A model generated the notes under the pieces. That model saw only the letters and a list, made by a program, of their open reading frames with translations, was not told the DNA's origin and ran no database searches. A stretch of 64,000 nucleotides of DNA from Citromicrobium sp. JLT1363 (lineage in GTDB: Bacteria > Pseudomonadota > Alphaproteobacteria > Sphingomonadales > Sphingomonadaceae), in NCBI RefSeq assembly GCF_000186705.1, contig NZ_AEUE01000008.1, positions 186,001 to 250,000 of the forward strand, read 5' to 3'. The stretch's first letter is position 1. Every line of letters starts with the position of its first letter. A program made the position numbers and the translations under genes. Positions 1 through 9,611 of this stretch are shown here, piece after piece.

Positions 1-128
1 TTCTGGAAATGCGCCTTTTCAACTGCTTCGCCGCGATCGGCAATCGGCCCGTCTGCCAGCGCAGGGCTGGCAACGCAGGCAAGCGCGAAGCAGGCGGCAA
101 TCGCCAGGCGTGAAGGTGTCTTGAGCAT
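1..128 (-). CDS. Secreted protein of unknown function (N-terminal part only)
   Basis: The gene runs off the left edge of the window, so only about 42 codons are visible. They encode a clear Sec signal peptide: MLKTPSR, a hydrophobic stretch, then an Ala-Leu-Ala cleavage site followed by DGPIADRGEAVEKAHF. A GGAGGAG ribosome site lies 8 nt before the ATG. It is the next gene on the same strand after the TonB receptor, about 70 bp downstream, so it may be co-transcribed and work in the same uptake process. The mature domain is not visible and I assign no function. Confidence 0.7.
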   Translation of the reverse strand, partial: MLKTPSRLAIAACFALACVASPALADGPIADRGEAVEKAHFQ

Positions 129-199
129 TGGTTTGTCTCCTCCGAAAAATCTGGGCTGGCAGCGGCATTGATGCAACTGCCTGTCATTATAAGGTTGTA

Positions 200-2428
200 T
201 CAGAACTGGAAGCTGAGCGAGATGCTCGCGTTGCGGCCGGGCCGCGTATAGGCATCGGTGACATTCGACGTGGCCGAGAGCCCGCGGACGTCCTGCCAGT
301 AGGAATAGGTCTCGTCCGTCAGGTTGAAGATGCCTGCACGCGCCTTCAGGTTGTCGCTCAGCGCGACGAATGCGGTCAGGTCGACGATGGTGAAAGCATC
401 GGGGCGAAAGTTGCCGGTCGCCGTGCGGTCTTCATCCTTGCGTGCATGATGCGTGGCGATCAGTTCGCCGCCGAAACGACCGCCCGGATCGCGGTAGCCG
501 AGCCCGGCCACCAGGTTGAGCGGATCGATCGTTTCCAGCGGTGCGGTGCCGCCGCCGGGCAGGATCTCGTCGCCCCTGGCATAGGCAATCGCAAAGCGCC
601 CCGTAAAGCCGTCGCCGAAGCGCACTTGCGCGCGCCCTTCGATCCCCTCGATCTCCACCGCGCCGATATTGACGTACTGGAATATGGTCGGATCGGTCGG
701 CGTGCCTGAGCCACCGACATCGGCCTGGTCGATGAAGTCCTTGTAATCGGCGTGGAAGGCCACCGCCGACAGCGAGACGGTCTCGCCGGTATAGCGGATA
801 CCGCCTTCCCAGCTTTCGCTGCGTTCCGGCCCAAGGTCCGGATTGGGCCGCGAGGTGTAACCGAAAGCCGGGTTACTGAAGAAGTTGTTGATCTGGAACG
901 GTGTGGGCGCGCGGAAGCCTTGCGCGTAGTTGGCGAAGATCCGCACATCCTTGCCCGCCTTCACCACCGCGCCGAATTTCGGCGACAGGCGTGATTCGTC
1001 CTGCTCGCCCAGGTTGGGATCGGGATACAGCGGGTCGGCCTGCGGCGTCAGGCTGTAGAAATCGAACCGCAGGGCCGGGAAGAGCGTCAGCGTGCCGTCG
1101 AACAGCGCGATCTCGTTGCCCAGAAAAATCCCGCCCAGCATGAAGTCGGTCTCGGGGAAGGCGCTGGTCGGGTAGGTTTCGCCCGAGGGCGGAACGGTTC
1201 CGTCCCGGATGCCCCTCTGGTTGGTCCAGCTGATGTCGCCGCCCAGCGCCACCCGGTGTTCCAGCGCGCCGGTCGCGAACTCGGCCCGCGCTTCCGCACT
1301 CAGGCCATAGACGGTGTTTTCGAAGGTATTGAGCCGGGACCGGTCGGGGGAGGGCGTGCGGTCTTCCTCGGTATACTGGATATCCTCCCCGCTTTGCCAA
1401 TAGGCCGCGAGATGCGCGTAATCGACCACGCCTTCACCCAGCCACGTCCAGTCAGCCGACACGCGCGTGCGCTCGGTCTCGTCCTCGGCTTCCAGCCGAT
1501 CGGTGGTCCAGGCGGGCGGGGCGGGAGGGCCGCCGAAGAGGTATTGCGGCCCCTGGCCTGTCAGCACGTTGGTATAGAGCTGGCTGTCGAGATATTCGCC
1601 GGTCAGGCGAAGGCGGTGATTGCCGCGCTGCCAGACCAGCTTGCCGAGCAATGCGTTGGATTCGCCGTCCTGTGGATTGGGCAGCGTACGGTCCCCGCCA
1701 AGCCCGCCGACATCGCCCTTGTTGTCCAGTTCCTTGAAGTCCCGGCGGGTATAGGCAAGCATTGCGGAAACATTGCCGAGCATGCCGGCCACTGCGGCTG
1801 TTTCCGAAAATTCCTCGTCCGCGCTGGAATAGGAGGCGCGCACGAAGCCACCCAGCGTCTCTCCGGGCGTCATCAGATCGACGGGGTCGCTGGTGTTGAA
1901 GCTGATGGCGCCGGCCAGCCCGTCACTGCCGTAAAGCGCGGAAGCGGGGCCGCGCAGGATCTCGACCGATTTGACCAGGCTGACATCGGTGTATCCACCA
2001 CGGCCTGCATCCTGTGCACCGAAAGTGAAGCCTTGCGGGCTGCGAATTCCGTCCACCTGGATCAGTACCCGGTTGCCGCCGATTCCGCGGATCACGAAAT
2101 CCTCGTTCCGGGCGCGGCCCGTGACGCCCAGTGCGGCACCGAAGCGGGATGGTGCGCGGCGCACGGATACGCCGGGCTCGTAGCGGACGAGATCCTTGAT
2201 ATCGGTCGCCAGTTCGTCGGCAATGTCCTCTGCGTCGATTACGGTGATCGTGGCGGGCGCATCCTCTGCCGCGATGGGAGTGCGGGTGGCGGTGACGACG
2301 ATCTGCCCGTCTTCGTCCAGCAGCGTCGAAGCGTCTTCTCCGGTCTTCTCCGAAGTCTCGGCATGCGCCAGGCCCGGCATCAGTGCGGCGCCCGCCAGCA
2401 ATGCGAAACGTAAAGTAGTGCCCCTCAA
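200..2428 (-). CDS. TonB-dependent outer-membrane receptor, iron/heme type
   Basis: A 22-stranded outer-membrane receptor for TonB-driven uptake. After a signal peptide ending in LAHA it has a TonB-box-like stretch (QIVVTATRTP) and a plug domain with the motif VEILRGPASALYGSDGLAGA. The long barrel ends in Phe (SISLSFQF), as outer-membrane barrels do. The plug resembles the hemoglobin/transferrin/lactoferrin receptor family; the substrate is inferred to be heme or another iron source. I chose the TTG at 2428 as start because AGAAAGGG lies 6 nt upstream and the signal peptide then begins MRGTTLRFALLAG. A TTG 18 nt further out has no ribosome site. A Fur-box-like sequence overlaps the promoter, which suggests repression by iron. 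Confidence 0.9.
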   Translation of the reverse strand: MRGTTLRFALLAGAALMPGLAHAETSEKTGEDASTLLDEDGQIVVTATRTPIAAEDAPATITVIDAEDIADELATDIKDLVRYEPGVSVRRAPSRFGAALGVTGRARNEDFVIRGIGGNRVLIQVDGIRSPQGFTFGAQDAGRGGYTDVSLVKSVEILRGPASALYGSDGLAGAISFNTSDPVDLMTPGETLGGFVRASYSSADEEFSETAAVAGMLGNVSAMLAYTRRDFKELDNKGDVGGLGGDRTLPNPQDGESNALLGKLVWQRGNHRLRLTGEYLDSQLYTNVLTGQGPQYLFGGPPAPPAWTTDRLEAEDETERTRVSADWTWLGEGVVDYAHLAAYWQSGEDIQYTEEDRTPSPDRSRLNTFENTVYGLSAEARAEFATGALEHRVALGGDISWTNQRGIRDGTVPPSGETYPTSAFPETDFMLGGIFLGNEIALFDGTLTLFPALRFDFYSLTPQADPLYPDPNLGEQDESRLSPKFGAVVKAGKDVRIFANYAQGFRAPTPFQINNFFSNPAFGYTSRPNPDLGPERSESWEGGIRYTGETVSLSAVAFHADYKDFIDQADVGGSGTPTDPTIFQYVNIGAVEIEGIEGRAQVRFGDGFTGRFAIAYARGDEILPGGGTAPLETIDPLNLVAGLGYRDPGGRFGGELIATHHARKDEDRTATGNFRPDAFTIVDLTAFVALSDNLKARAGIFNLTDETYSYWQDVRGLSATSNVTDAYTRPGRNASISLSFQF

Positions 2429-2441
2429 GTCGATCCCTTTC

Positions 2442-2486
2442 TGCAAATGATTCGCGTTCGCGGCGCTCTATTGAGAATCATTTGCA
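2442..2486. promoter_or_regulatory. Fur-box-like inverted repeat upstream of the TonB receptor
   Basis: TGCAAATGATTC at 2442-2453 is repeated as its exact reverse complement at 2475-2486, a 12-bp perfect inverted repeat with a 21-bp spacer. The right copy lies in TGAGAATCATTTGCA (2472-2486), which matches 12 of the 14 specified positions of the 7-1-7 Fur consensus. The repeat sits just upstream of the receptor start. It could be two Fur dimer sites regulating the receptor and possibly the divergent arsC-like gene. Confidence 0.6.
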
Positions 2487-2567
2487 GCTTCAACCCCGAT
2501 CTCGTCTTGGCGTCGGGAAATCTCGGGGCTAGGGACGCGCCAAAGGCAAATCAGGAGCAGAAATCCC

Positions 2568-2912
2568 ATGAAAGCGACCATCTGGCACAACCCGAAATGC
2601 GGCACGTCCCGCAAGACGCTGGCGATCCTGGAGAACCTGAAGGCCGTCGAACTGACCGTGGTTGAATATCTGAAGGACCCGCCGACGCGCGAGAAGCTGG
2701 CCCAGCTCTATGAAGCAGCCGGGATCACGCCTGCCGACGGTCTGCGCACGCGCGGCACGGACGCAGAAGAGCGCGGGTTGCCCGAGGCCGACGCGGACAC
2801 GATCCTCGATGCGATGGTCGCGGACCCGATCCTGATCGAACGCCCGCTGGTTGAGACGGAAAAAGGCGCGCGCCTGTGTCGTCCGCAGGATCGCGTGCTG
2901 GAAATCCTGTGA
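2568..2912 (+). CDS. arsC: ArsC-family arsenate reductase (glutaredoxin type)
   Basis: A 114-residue cytoplasmic thioredoxin-fold protein of the ArsC family, full length for the group. The N-terminal active-site loop HNPKCGTSRKTL carries the catalytic Cys at residue 11. The C-terminal motif RPLVETEKGARLCRP is typical of the glutaredoxin-dependent branch. An AGGAG site precedes the ATG. No arsB, acr3 or arsR lies nearby, so this may be one of the many stand-alone ArsC/YfgD-like proteins whose true substrate is not arsenate. The fold assignment is secure; the substrate is less so. Confidence 0.85.
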   Translation: MKATIWHNPKCGTSRKTLAILENLKAVELTVVEYLKDPPTREKLAQLYEAAGITPADGLRTRGTDAEERGLPEADADTILDAMVADPILIERPLVETEKGARLCRPQDRVLEIL

Positions 2913-2928
2913 TGGATGGCGGTCGGCG

Positions 2929-4350
2929 CTAGTCGTCCGCGCTCGCCATCAGCGCCGCGTCGCTGTCCAGCCGGGTCCAGCCGATCACCATCACGGCAAT
3001 GCAGAAGCCGATGATCGTGGCAAAGCCGATCCAGTCGCTATGCCCGTAGAGCCACACCCCCAGAGCGGGCGCGTAAATGTAGCTCGCGCCATTGATGCTG
3101 GCGACCTTGCCGGAAACCTGGCCCTGCTCTGGGCGACTGACCGAAAGCGAAGCCCCGGCGGTGAAGCCGGGACGAAACAGCCCGAACCCCAGCGCCGCAA
3201 TGGCAAAGCCAAGGGCGATGCCGTGCAATTGCGTGGCCGTGCCGAAGACCACCGCGCCCACCACGCCGAGCGCCATGCCCGAAAGGGTGGACACGCGCGG
3301 CCCGAGATTCATCACCGGAATGAGGCCCCATTGCGCGAGCAGGGTCGCCACCGCGCCCATCATCAGCACGATGCTGACCGGCCCCGCACCGGCGGTCGGA
3401 TCGTCGCGCAGGCCCAGCCGGTCGAGCACGAGGAAGCCCGCGATCCCCAGCATCATGGCCTGGGCATGCCCGCCCAGCAGCCCGGATAGCAGCCACGGGC
3501 GGATGCGCCTGTCGGTCCAGGCAAGCTCGGGCGCAGTCGCTGCCTCGGCGGTCAATTGCTGGCCCCTGCGCGGCTGCGCGGGCGCATCATCCGCCGGGAT
3601 ATCCTCTGCCCTGTCGGTCGCGTGCCGGCCCGCGCCGCTGCCCCCATAGGGCGCGTCGAAGGCATAGGCGTGGGTGGCAAAACGCGGCTCGTCATTGGGC
3701 AGGCGCAGCCGCAGGGCGATAATCGCGATGATCCCGATTGCGGCGAAGGCGAAGAACGGCCCGGTCAGCCCCAGCAGCGGGAAGATCAGCAGCGGGGCGA
3801 GGGCGGGCCCGATGACGGTGCCCAGGCCGAAGCTGGAAGAGATCAGCGAGAGCGCCTGCGTGCGCTGCGCGCGCGGAGTCCGGCTGGCGACATAGGCCTG
3901 CACCGCCGGAGGCGCAGCCGAGCCGAGCAGGCCGTAGAGCGAGCGGCAGACGGCGAACAGCACGAGCGTCAGCAACGGCCCGATCCAGCCCGCCAGCCCG
4001 ATGTACAGCGCCGCCCCGCACAAGCCCATCGAGGCGACGAAACCCACCAGCCCGATGGCCATCATCGCCTTGCGTCCTCGCCGGTCGGAACGGCGCGCCC
4101 AGAATGGCGCGAAGCCGACCCACAACAGGGCGGACCAGCTATAGGCCAGGCTGATCCAGACGTCCGCCACGCCCAGCGCGGTGCCAATGGAGGGCATGAC
4201 CGACTGCATCGCCGTATTGCCCGCCGCCGAGACGAGCACGACGGTAAACAGCAGCGCCATGCGGCCGCGCGGTATGCCGGACTGGTCCAGGGCGGCGGCC
4301 GAGTCGCTCAGGGGTTCCGGGGGCGCGCGTGTTTCGGGATCGGGAGGCAT
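2929..4350 (-). CDS. MFS transporter, probable drug or metabolite exporter
   Basis: A 473-residue inner-membrane major facilitator with about 12 predicted helices. The motif-A region between helices 2 and 3 is visible as FWARRSDRRGRKAMM. A roughly 30-residue soluble N-terminus precedes helix 1, and a charged central loop (near residues 225-275) separates the two six-helix halves. The repeated GLGTVIGPALAPLL stretch in helix 5 resembles the antiporter motif C of drug:H+ exporters. It faces the arsC-like gene convergently. Substrate unknown. Confidence 0.85.
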   Translation of the reverse strand: MPPDPETRAPPEPLSDSAAALDQSGIPRGRMALLFTVVLVSAAGNTAMQSVMPSIGTALGVADVWISLAYSWSALLWVGFAPFWARRSDRRGRKAMMAIGLVGFVASMGLCGAALYIGLAGWIGPLLTLVLFAVCRSLYGLLGSAAPPAVQAYVASRTPRAQRTQALSLISSSFGLGTVIGPALAPLLIFPLLGLTGPFFAFAAIGIIAIIALRLRLPNDEPRFATHAYAFDAPYGGSGAGRHATDRAEDIPADDAPAQPRRGQQLTAEAATAPELAWTDRRIRPWLLSGLLGGHAQAMMLGIAGFLVLDRLGLRDDPTAGAGPVSIVLMMGAVATLLAQWGLIPVMNLGPRVSTLSGMALGVVGAVVFGTATQLHGIALGFAIAALGFGLFRPGFTAGASLSVSRPEQGQVSGKVASINGASYIYAPALGVWLYGHSDWIGFATIIGFCIAVMVIGWTRLDSDAALMASADD

Positions 4351-4412
4351 GGGCGCGCGACGCTAGGCCGCGCGCCGCCCGGTGGCAATCGGTCCCGAGC
4401 GCCAGGAGCGCG

Positions 4413-5240
4413 TTATTCGAAGGTCTCTGTCACGGCTTCGGTATCGGGACCGGCAAGCTGGCGGTGAACCGCCGCCAGCACGCCGAGCATGATGACGACA
4501 TAGACCGCATTGAGGATGGCGTTGAACAGGCCGGCACCGATCGCCGCAACCTCCGGCCCGGCGAGCCCGAAGACCAGCGCCACGATCAGGCCGAGTACCA
4601 GGCTGACGACGAGCAAGGCGATAACCAGCAGCACGAAGAAGGCGAAGAGCCGCAGCGAGTTGCCCTTGGTCAGCCGCCAGGATCGCGCAATCGCCGCGAA
4701 AGGATTGTATACCTTGTCGATTCCGATCACCGGGGCGACCAGCGACAGCTTCACCGCGATATAGATCAGGGCGACCAACAGCACGATACCGAGGATCACT
4801 GCCAGCGCGGTGATATCGCTTGCGATGGCGATGCCCATGATCAAGCCGCCAGCGATGCCCATTCCGATGTAAACGAGCAGCATGACCACGATGTAGGTCA
4901 GAAAACCGATCGCCCCGATCTTGATCGCTTCGCCCACTGTCGGCCGGTCGTGGGCGCGCAGCAGCGCCAGCAGTGCAATCGTCCCGACCACCTGCGCCAC
5001 GATCATCAGCACCATGGCCCACCACACATCCGCGTAGAGCGCCATTATCTGGTCCATGACCACCGAGGGATCGTCAGAATTCGGCTCGAAAGCCATCGAC
5101 TGCGCCATGTCCGGCATCAGCAGGACCAGAGCGAAATACGGCAGGAAGAAGAAGACGCCCGCGACGATGGCGACAACGCCGCTATTGGTCTGGATCAGAT
5201 TGAGCGCATCGGTCCACGCGCGGTTGATGTCTAGCTTCAT
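4413..5240 (-). CDS. Polytopic membrane protein, GPDPase membrane-domain-like
   Basis: A 275-residue integral membrane protein with about six long hydrophobic segments and little soluble sequence. Its layout ([16 protein letters not shown] start, internal [15 protein letters not shown] motif) matches the stand-alone glycerophosphoryl-diester-phosphodiesterase membrane-domain family common in sphingomonads, which carries no catalytic domain. The ATG at 5240 follows a GGGGGAATTC leader. Open frame continues far upstream on this strand, but that part is antisense to lipB. Function unknown. Confidence 0.75.
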   Translation of the reverse strand: MKLDINRAWTDALNLIQTNSGVVAIVAGVFFFLPYFALVLLMPDMAQSMAFEPNSDDPSVVMDQIMALYADVWWAMVLMIVAQVVGTIALLALLRAHDRPTVGEAIKIGAIGFLTYIVVMLLVYIGMGIAGGLIMGIAIASDITALAVILGIVLLVALIYIAVKLSLVAPVIGIDKVYNPFAAIARSWRLTKGNSLRLFAFFVLLVIALLVVSLVLGLIVALVFGLAGPEVAAIGAGLFNAILNAVYVVIMLGVLAAVHRQLAGPDTEAVTETFE

Positions 5241-5300
5241 GAATTCCCCCGGGTCTGTGCCCTCTTGATAAGCGGGGGACCATGCGCCACGCAAACGAAA

Positions 5301-5960
5301 ATGCCGACGCTTGAACATATCGAATGGCGCGTCTCGCCCGAGCCGGTGCCCTATCGCGAGGCACTGGCTGCGATGGACGCACGCAACGCCGCCGTCGAGG
5401 GGGGCGGGGCGCAGGAACTGATCTGGTCGCTCGAACACCCGCCGGTCTACACCGCCGGGACCAGCGCGGCAGCCAGCGAGCTGCTCGATCCGCGGTTCGA
5501 GGTGGTCGAGGCAGGGCGCGGCGGGCGCTATACCTACCACGGGCCGGGCCAGCGCGTGACCTACACCGTCCTCGATCTGCGCAGGCGCGGCAAGGATGTG
5601 CGCCGCTTCGTTCATGGGATAGAGGGATGGGCGGTGGACGCACTCGCGCGGTTCGGAGTGGAAAGCTGGACCGTGCCCGAAAGGGTCGGCATCTGGACGC
5701 AGGGGCCCGACGGGCGCGAGGCGAAGATTGGCGCGATCGGAGTGCGGGTGCGCAAGTGGGTGACGATGCACGGCTTCGCGGTGAACCTGTCGCCCGATCT
5801 CTCCCATTTCACAGGCATCGTGCCCTGCGGGATCGAGGAATTCGGTGTCACCAGCCTCGCCGATCTCGGCATCGATCTTGCGCCCCAGGCATGGGATGAG
5901 GCATTGCAGGCCACCGCGCCCGCCTTTCTCGAGGCGCTTGAAAGACAGGACGCCCGATGA
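5301..5960 (+). CDS. lipB: Octanoyltransferase LipB
   Basis: Transfers octanoyl groups from acyl carrier protein to the lipoyl domains of 2-oxoacid dehydrogenases, the first step of endogenous lipoate synthesis, in the cytoplasm. The family signature [12 protein letters not shown] is at about residues 73-84. The catalytic pair is present as Lys142 (in KIGAIGVR) and Cys176 (in GIVPCGIEE). The length of 219 residues is normal. I chose the ATG at 5301 over an in-frame TTG at 5265 because conservation begins there. It overlaps the next small gene by ATGA. lipA is not in the window. Confidence 0.95.
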   Translation: MPTLEHIEWRVSPEPVPYREALAAMDARNAAVEGGGAQELIWSLEHPPVYTAGTSAAASELLDPRFEVVEAGRGGRYTYHGPGQRVTYTVLDLRRRGKDVRRFVHGIEGWAVDALARFGVESWTVPERVGIWTQGPDGREAKIGAIGVRVRKWVTMHGFAVNLSPDLSHFTGIVPCGIEEFGVTSLADLGIDLAPQAWDEALQATAPAFLEALERQDAR

Positions 5961-6190
5961 AGCGTAAAGCCGCCGCCATACCCGCTCTCGCCCTCGTGCT
6001 TCTTGCGTGCGGTGGAGGTGAGGAGAAGGCCGATCCGGCGAGCGACGAGACCGTCGGTCCACAGGGCGAAGTCCAGGGTGGCACGATTTCGGACGCGATG
6101 CTGCCCATCGCAACAGTGCGATCGCAAGCGCCCCGGCGGGGCGGCGATAGTGACGAAAGCGCTGGCGAAGAGCGGGACGACGCCGAGTAG
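5957..6190 (+). CDS. Small predicted lipoprotein
   Basis: A 77-residue protein with a lipoprotein signal peptide: MKRKAAA, a hydrophobic core, and a lipobox LLAC placing the lipidated Cys near residue 18, followed by GGGEEKAD. The rest is acidic, low in complexity and probably disordered. Its ATG overlaps the lipB stop, so the two are translationally coupled. It resembles no family I can name, and the link to lipoate metabolism may be positional only. Confidence 0.6.
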   Translation: MKRKAAAIPALALVLLACGGGEEKADPASDETVGPQGEVQGGTISDAMLPIATVRSQAPRRGGDSDESAGEERDDAE

Positions 6191-6208
6191 CGCCGCCCCG
6201 CCAATGGA

Positions 6209-7318
6209 TCAGGCTGCGGAAGCCTGCTCTTCTTCCAGCGTCGGATAGTCGATGTAACCCTCCGCGCCCGGCAGGTACCAGCTCTTCGGCACGTCGACGT
6301 TTTCCGCCAGCGCGGCACCCTTGGCGATCCTGATGGGCAGGTCCGGGTTGGAGATGAAGGGGCGCCCGAAGCTGATCGCGTCGGCTCGGCCGCTCTCGAC
6401 ATCCTTTGCCGCCTCTTCCGGCGTGTAATCGCTGTTGAGCACAAGCGGCCCCTTGTAGATGCCGCGGATCAGCGCATCCTGCTTGGGCACATCGGTACTG
6501 CCGAAAGTGCCATCGGGGCCGGGCTGCCGCAATTCGAGGAAGGCGACGCCGCGATCCTGCGCGACCTGGGCCGCCGCGCCGAAGGTTTCGGCGGGATCGG
6601 GATCGTCCGCGCCCTGGGAATCGCCGTTGGGCGACAGGCGCAGGCCCACCCGGTCCGCGCCCCACACGTCGATCAGCGCATCGAGAACTTCGCCCAGCAG
6701 GCGGGAGCGGTTTTGCGCCGAGCCGCCATATTCGTCTTCGCGAAGGTTGGTGCTGCGGCGCAGGAACTGGTCGATCAGGTAGCCATTCGCGCCGTGCAGC
6801 TGCACCCCGTCGAACCCGGCTTCCTTCGCGTTGGCCGCGGCCTTGCGGTAATCCTCGATCAGGCGCTTGATATCATCGAGAGTGAGAGCGCGCGCCTGCA
6901 CGTAGTCCTTCCGACCGGTGGGCGTGTGCGCATGGCCGGGCGCGGTCGTCGCGCTGGCAGAAACGGGGGGCTGGCCGCCCAGGAAGTCGGGATGGACGAT
7001 CCGCCCCATGTGCCACATCTGCAGGACGATCCGTCCGCCTTCCTCGTGCACGCCATCGGTGATCGGCTTCCAGCCTTCCACCTGTTCATCGCTCCAGATG
7101 CCCGGCGCATTGGGCCAGCCGAGCCCTTCCACGCTGATTCCGGTCGCTTCGCTGATGATCAGGCCGGCGCCGGCGCGCTGGCGGTAATAGGTTTCCATCA
7201 TCGCGTTCGGGACGAAGTTCGGCGGCGTCGCGCGGCCGCGCGTCAGCGGGGCCATCAGGATGCGGTTGGGGGCGGTGATTGCTCCCAGACGGAGCGGCTG
7301 GAACAGGGCGTCGTGCAT
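6209..7318 (-). CDS. Old Yellow Enzyme family alkene reductase (NemA-like)
   Basis: A 369-residue FMN-dependent TIM-barrel oxidoreductase that reduces activated C=C bonds or nitro compounds with NAD(P)H. Visible family features are the N-terminal LFQPLRLGAITAPNRILMAPLTRGR, the substrate-binding HGANGYLIDQFLR motif, and the FMN-phosphate region near DAISFGRPFISNPDL. I chose the ATG at 7318 because the conserved N-terminus (MHDALFQPL) starts there. The open frame upstream overlaps the divergent transporter. Physiological substrate unknown. Confidence 0.92.
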   Translation of the reverse strand: MHDALFQPLRLGAITAPNRILMAPLTRGRATPPNFVPNAMMETYYRQRAGAGLIISEATGISVEGLGWPNAPGIWSDEQVEGWKPITDGVHEEGGRIVLQMWHMGRIVHPDFLGGQPPVSASATTAPGHAHTPTGRKDYVQARALTLDDIKRLIEDYRKAAANAKEAGFDGVQLHGANGYLIDQFLRRSTNLREDEYGGSAQNRSRLLGEVLDALIDVWGADRVGLRLSPNGDSQGADDPDPAETFGAAAQVAQDRGVAFLELRQPGPDGTFGSTDVPKQDALIRGIYKGPLVLNSDYTPEEAAKDVESGRADAISFGRPFISNPDLPIRIAKGAALAENVDVPKSWYLPGAEGYIDYPTLEEEQASAA

Positions 7319-7379
7319 GAAAGGTGGTTTCCTGTTTTTCTGTTGACCCTTTGGTGCGAGTGCGAGGTAGGGGCACGCC

Positions 7380-8285
7380 ATGGGCACGACAAGCGAGAGC
7401 CGCGATAGATCGCCTATGGCCTCGCAAAGCGGTTCTCCCGGCGCGCTCCACTGGGCGGCGCTGATCGCGGGCAACGTGGCGCTGGCGCTCGGTCCGTGGT
7501 CGGTCAGGCTGGCGGATAGCGGCCCCGTGGCAGCAGGCTTCTGGCGGTTGGTCATCGCGCTACCGCTGCTGTGGCTGATCGCGCGGCGCATGGGCGAGCC
7601 GGTGTCCGGCCTGCCGCGGCGCACCGCGCTGCTGGTGGCGCTGGGTGCGCTCGCCTTCGCTTTGGATCTGGCCCTCTGGCATGTCGGGATCGAGCGTACC
7701 CGGCTGGGCAATGCGTCGCTGTTCGGCAATTCGGGCAGCCTCGTGCTGCTGTTCTGGGGCATTCTCGTCGCCCGGACGATGCCCGCCCGGGCAGAGTGGG
7801 CCGCGATCGTGCTGGCGCTTGGCGGGGCCGCGATCCTGATGGGGCGCAGTGCCGACATCAGCGCGAGCACGCTGGTGGGCGACCTGTTCTGCGTTTCCGC
7901 CGGGTTCCTCTACGCGGTCTATCTCCTGTGCCTGCAGGATGCGCGCAAGGGGCTGGGCGGCTGGTCGCTGCTGACCCGCGTGTGTCTGCTCGCCGCGCCG
8001 GTACTGCTGGCGGTGGCATGGCTGCGGGGCGAGCCGATCTGGCCGCAGAACTGGACGCCGCTGGTGCTGCTGGCGCTGCTCAGCCAGGTGCTCGGGCAGG
8101 GACTGCTGGTGTTCGCGCTGCGCGCCTTTTCGCCGATGATAATCGGCCTTGCGCTGCTGATGCAGCCCGCAGTGGCGGTGGCCTATGGATTTCTCGCCTT
8201 CGGAGAGGTTCTGGGCCCTCTCGACATGGTGGGAATGGTCATGGTCGGCGCTGCGCTGGCAGTGGCCCGCGCACGCACGGGATGA
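7380..8285 (+). CDS. EamA/DMT-family transporter
   Basis: A 301-residue inner-membrane protein with ten predicted helices arranged as two EamA repeats, the architecture of drug/metabolite transporters such as RhaT and YdcZ relatives. The first repeat contains SVRLADSGPVAAGFWRLVIA, the usual helix 1-2 signature. The second ends with a GEVLGPLDMVGMVMVGAAL stretch typical of the family. The start could be 7380 or an in-frame ATG at 7416; the first has a better upstream purine tract. Substrate not predictable. Confidence 0.85.
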   Translation: MGTTSESRDRSPMASQSGSPGALHWAALIAGNVALALGPWSVRLADSGPVAAGFWRLVIALPLLWLIARRMGEPVSGLPRRTALLVALGALAFALDLALWHVGIERTRLGNASLFGNSGSLVLLFWGILVARTMPARAEWAAIVLALGGAAILMGRSADISASTLVGDLFCVSAGFLYAVYLLCLQDARKGLGGWSLLTRVCLLAAPVLLAVAWLRGEPIWPQNWTPLVLLALLSQVLGQGLLVFALRAFSPMIIGLALLMQPAVAVAYGFLAFGEVLGPLDMVGMVMVGAALAVARARTG

Positions 8286-8288
8286 TCC

Positions 8289-9611
8289 CTATTCCGGGCC
8301 ATCCTCCGTCCGGCTGCGGAACAGGGCGAAGCGCGCCTCCACCTGTTCGAGATCCGGCCCTGACAGGTTCGCCTTGGCCTGCCGCATGAGCTGGTCGGCC
8401 TCGTCGCGCAGGACCTTGTGCCGGACCGGATCGGCCGTCGTCGCGGCCGCACCTTCGAGCGTCTCGAACATGACGGAGGCCGCCGCAGGACTGGTGGAGA
8501 CCCCGTTGCGGATCGTGCCGAAACCGCGCGCCACGTAGTGGCGGAAATCGTCCGCCATGGGGCGTAGAGGGCGCCTGCCGTCCTCGTCCGGCTCTCCGAT
8601 CGACCAGTTGAGATCGCGCTTGCCCAGTTCGGCGGTGGCCGCGCCGATCCAGTGCAGCGCGGAGATGGCGGTGAAGGGATCGTTGATGCCAGGCGAGAGG
8701 GCGCGCAGCCCGATCTCCACCAGTTCGTCGATCATGAAGTGCAGATCCTGCGAGGGGGTGCGCGTCTCGCCCAGGGCCAGGCACTCGCGCAATTTCTCGT
8801 CCCACTCATCGCCCGGAGCCTCGGACCAGTAACCGATGGCGACGGAGGGATGCACGAAATCGCCTGTCCTTACCGCCATCTGCAGTTCGGCTCCGCTATC
8901 GCGTGCCACCTTGAGCATCTGCTGCCAGTTGATGACCTGAATATAGCCGGCGCTGGCGGCATAGACGGGCGTGCCTTCGCGCATCTCGCCTTCCACCCGC
9001 GCCTTCATGGGTTCTTCGAAATTGTCGCGGATCGCGTGCAGCAGCCGTCTGCCGATCCCTTCGAGCACCGCGTTGATGCGGATCGAGGAGGGGACGTGGT
9101 TGAGGAAGTAGACCAGCACCATCACCGATATCATCATCAGCAGGTAGGCCACCAGCAGCGAAATCTGCGGTGTGAAGCCGGGATAGGCGGTGCCCTGTGC
9201 CAGCGGGCTCGCCTCGTCCGGCATGCGGACCGAGCGCAGGATGGTGATGGCGTAGACGAAGGTGCCGATGAATGTTGCGAGGCTGATCTGGTTTCCGCGA
9301 TCCTCCATGAAATTGGTCAGCAGTCGCGGGCCGTAATTGCCGCTGGCGAAGGCGACCGCCGCGATCGTGATGGAGAACAGGGTGGACGCTACGCCGATCA
9401 TCGATCCGGCGATGACGGTGAGCATGTTGCTGGCACCGTCGGGCCGGGCGGGCTGGAGCCATTTCACCTCGTTGATCCAGGCAGCGTAACCGGCACGGTC
9501 GAGCTGGATGGTGATGGTCGCCAGCAGCAGGGCGGCGACAGCAAACAGTGCGGGAAAGAACCAGTAGCTGGCGTTCACATCGCTCCAGAGCTTGCGCAAC
9601 TTGGCCATCAT
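8289..9611 (-). CDS. DUF2254 membrane protein
   Basis: A 440-residue inner-membrane protein matching the DUF2254 family. It has two hydrophobic segments near the N-terminus, then a membrane region with IGVASTLFSITIAAVAFASGNYGPRLL and a further pair of helices around residue 160. A large soluble C-terminal domain follows, with GLRALSPGINDPFTAI as its best-conserved motif. No biochemical function is established for the family. It is divergent from the rhodopsin gene, about 175 bp away. Confidence 0.85.
   Translation of the reverse strand: MMAKLRKLWSDVNASYWFFPALFAVAALLLATITIQLDRAGYAAWINEVKWLQPARPDGASNMLTVIAGSMIGVASTLFSITIAAVAFASGNYGPRLLTNFMEDRGNQISLATFIGTFVYAITILRSVRMPDEASPLAQGTAYPGFTPQISLLVAYLLMMISVMVLVYFLNHVPSSIRINAVLEGIGRRLLHAIRDNFEEPMKARVEGEMREGTPVYAASAGYIQVINWQQMLKVARDSGAELQMAVRTGDFVHPSVAIGYWSEAPGDEWDEKLRECLALGETRTPSQDLHFMIDELVEIGLRALSPGINDPFTAISALHWIGAATAELGKRDLNWSIGEPDEDGRRPLRPMADDFRHYVARGFGTIRNGVSTSPAAASVMFETLEGAAATTADPVRHKVLRDEADQLMRQAKANLSGPDLEQVEARFALFRSRTEDGPE

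Noticed and set aside
1256-2413. 385-codon plus-strand open frame within the first TonB receptor
   Set aside because: Antisense shadow without domain or ribosome site; the minus-strand receptor is clear.
4413-6665. 750-codon open frame covering the membrane protein and the lipB region
   Set aside because: Only the last 275 codons look like protein; the rest is antisense to lipB and out of frame with the Old Yellow Enzyme gene. The real start is at 5240.
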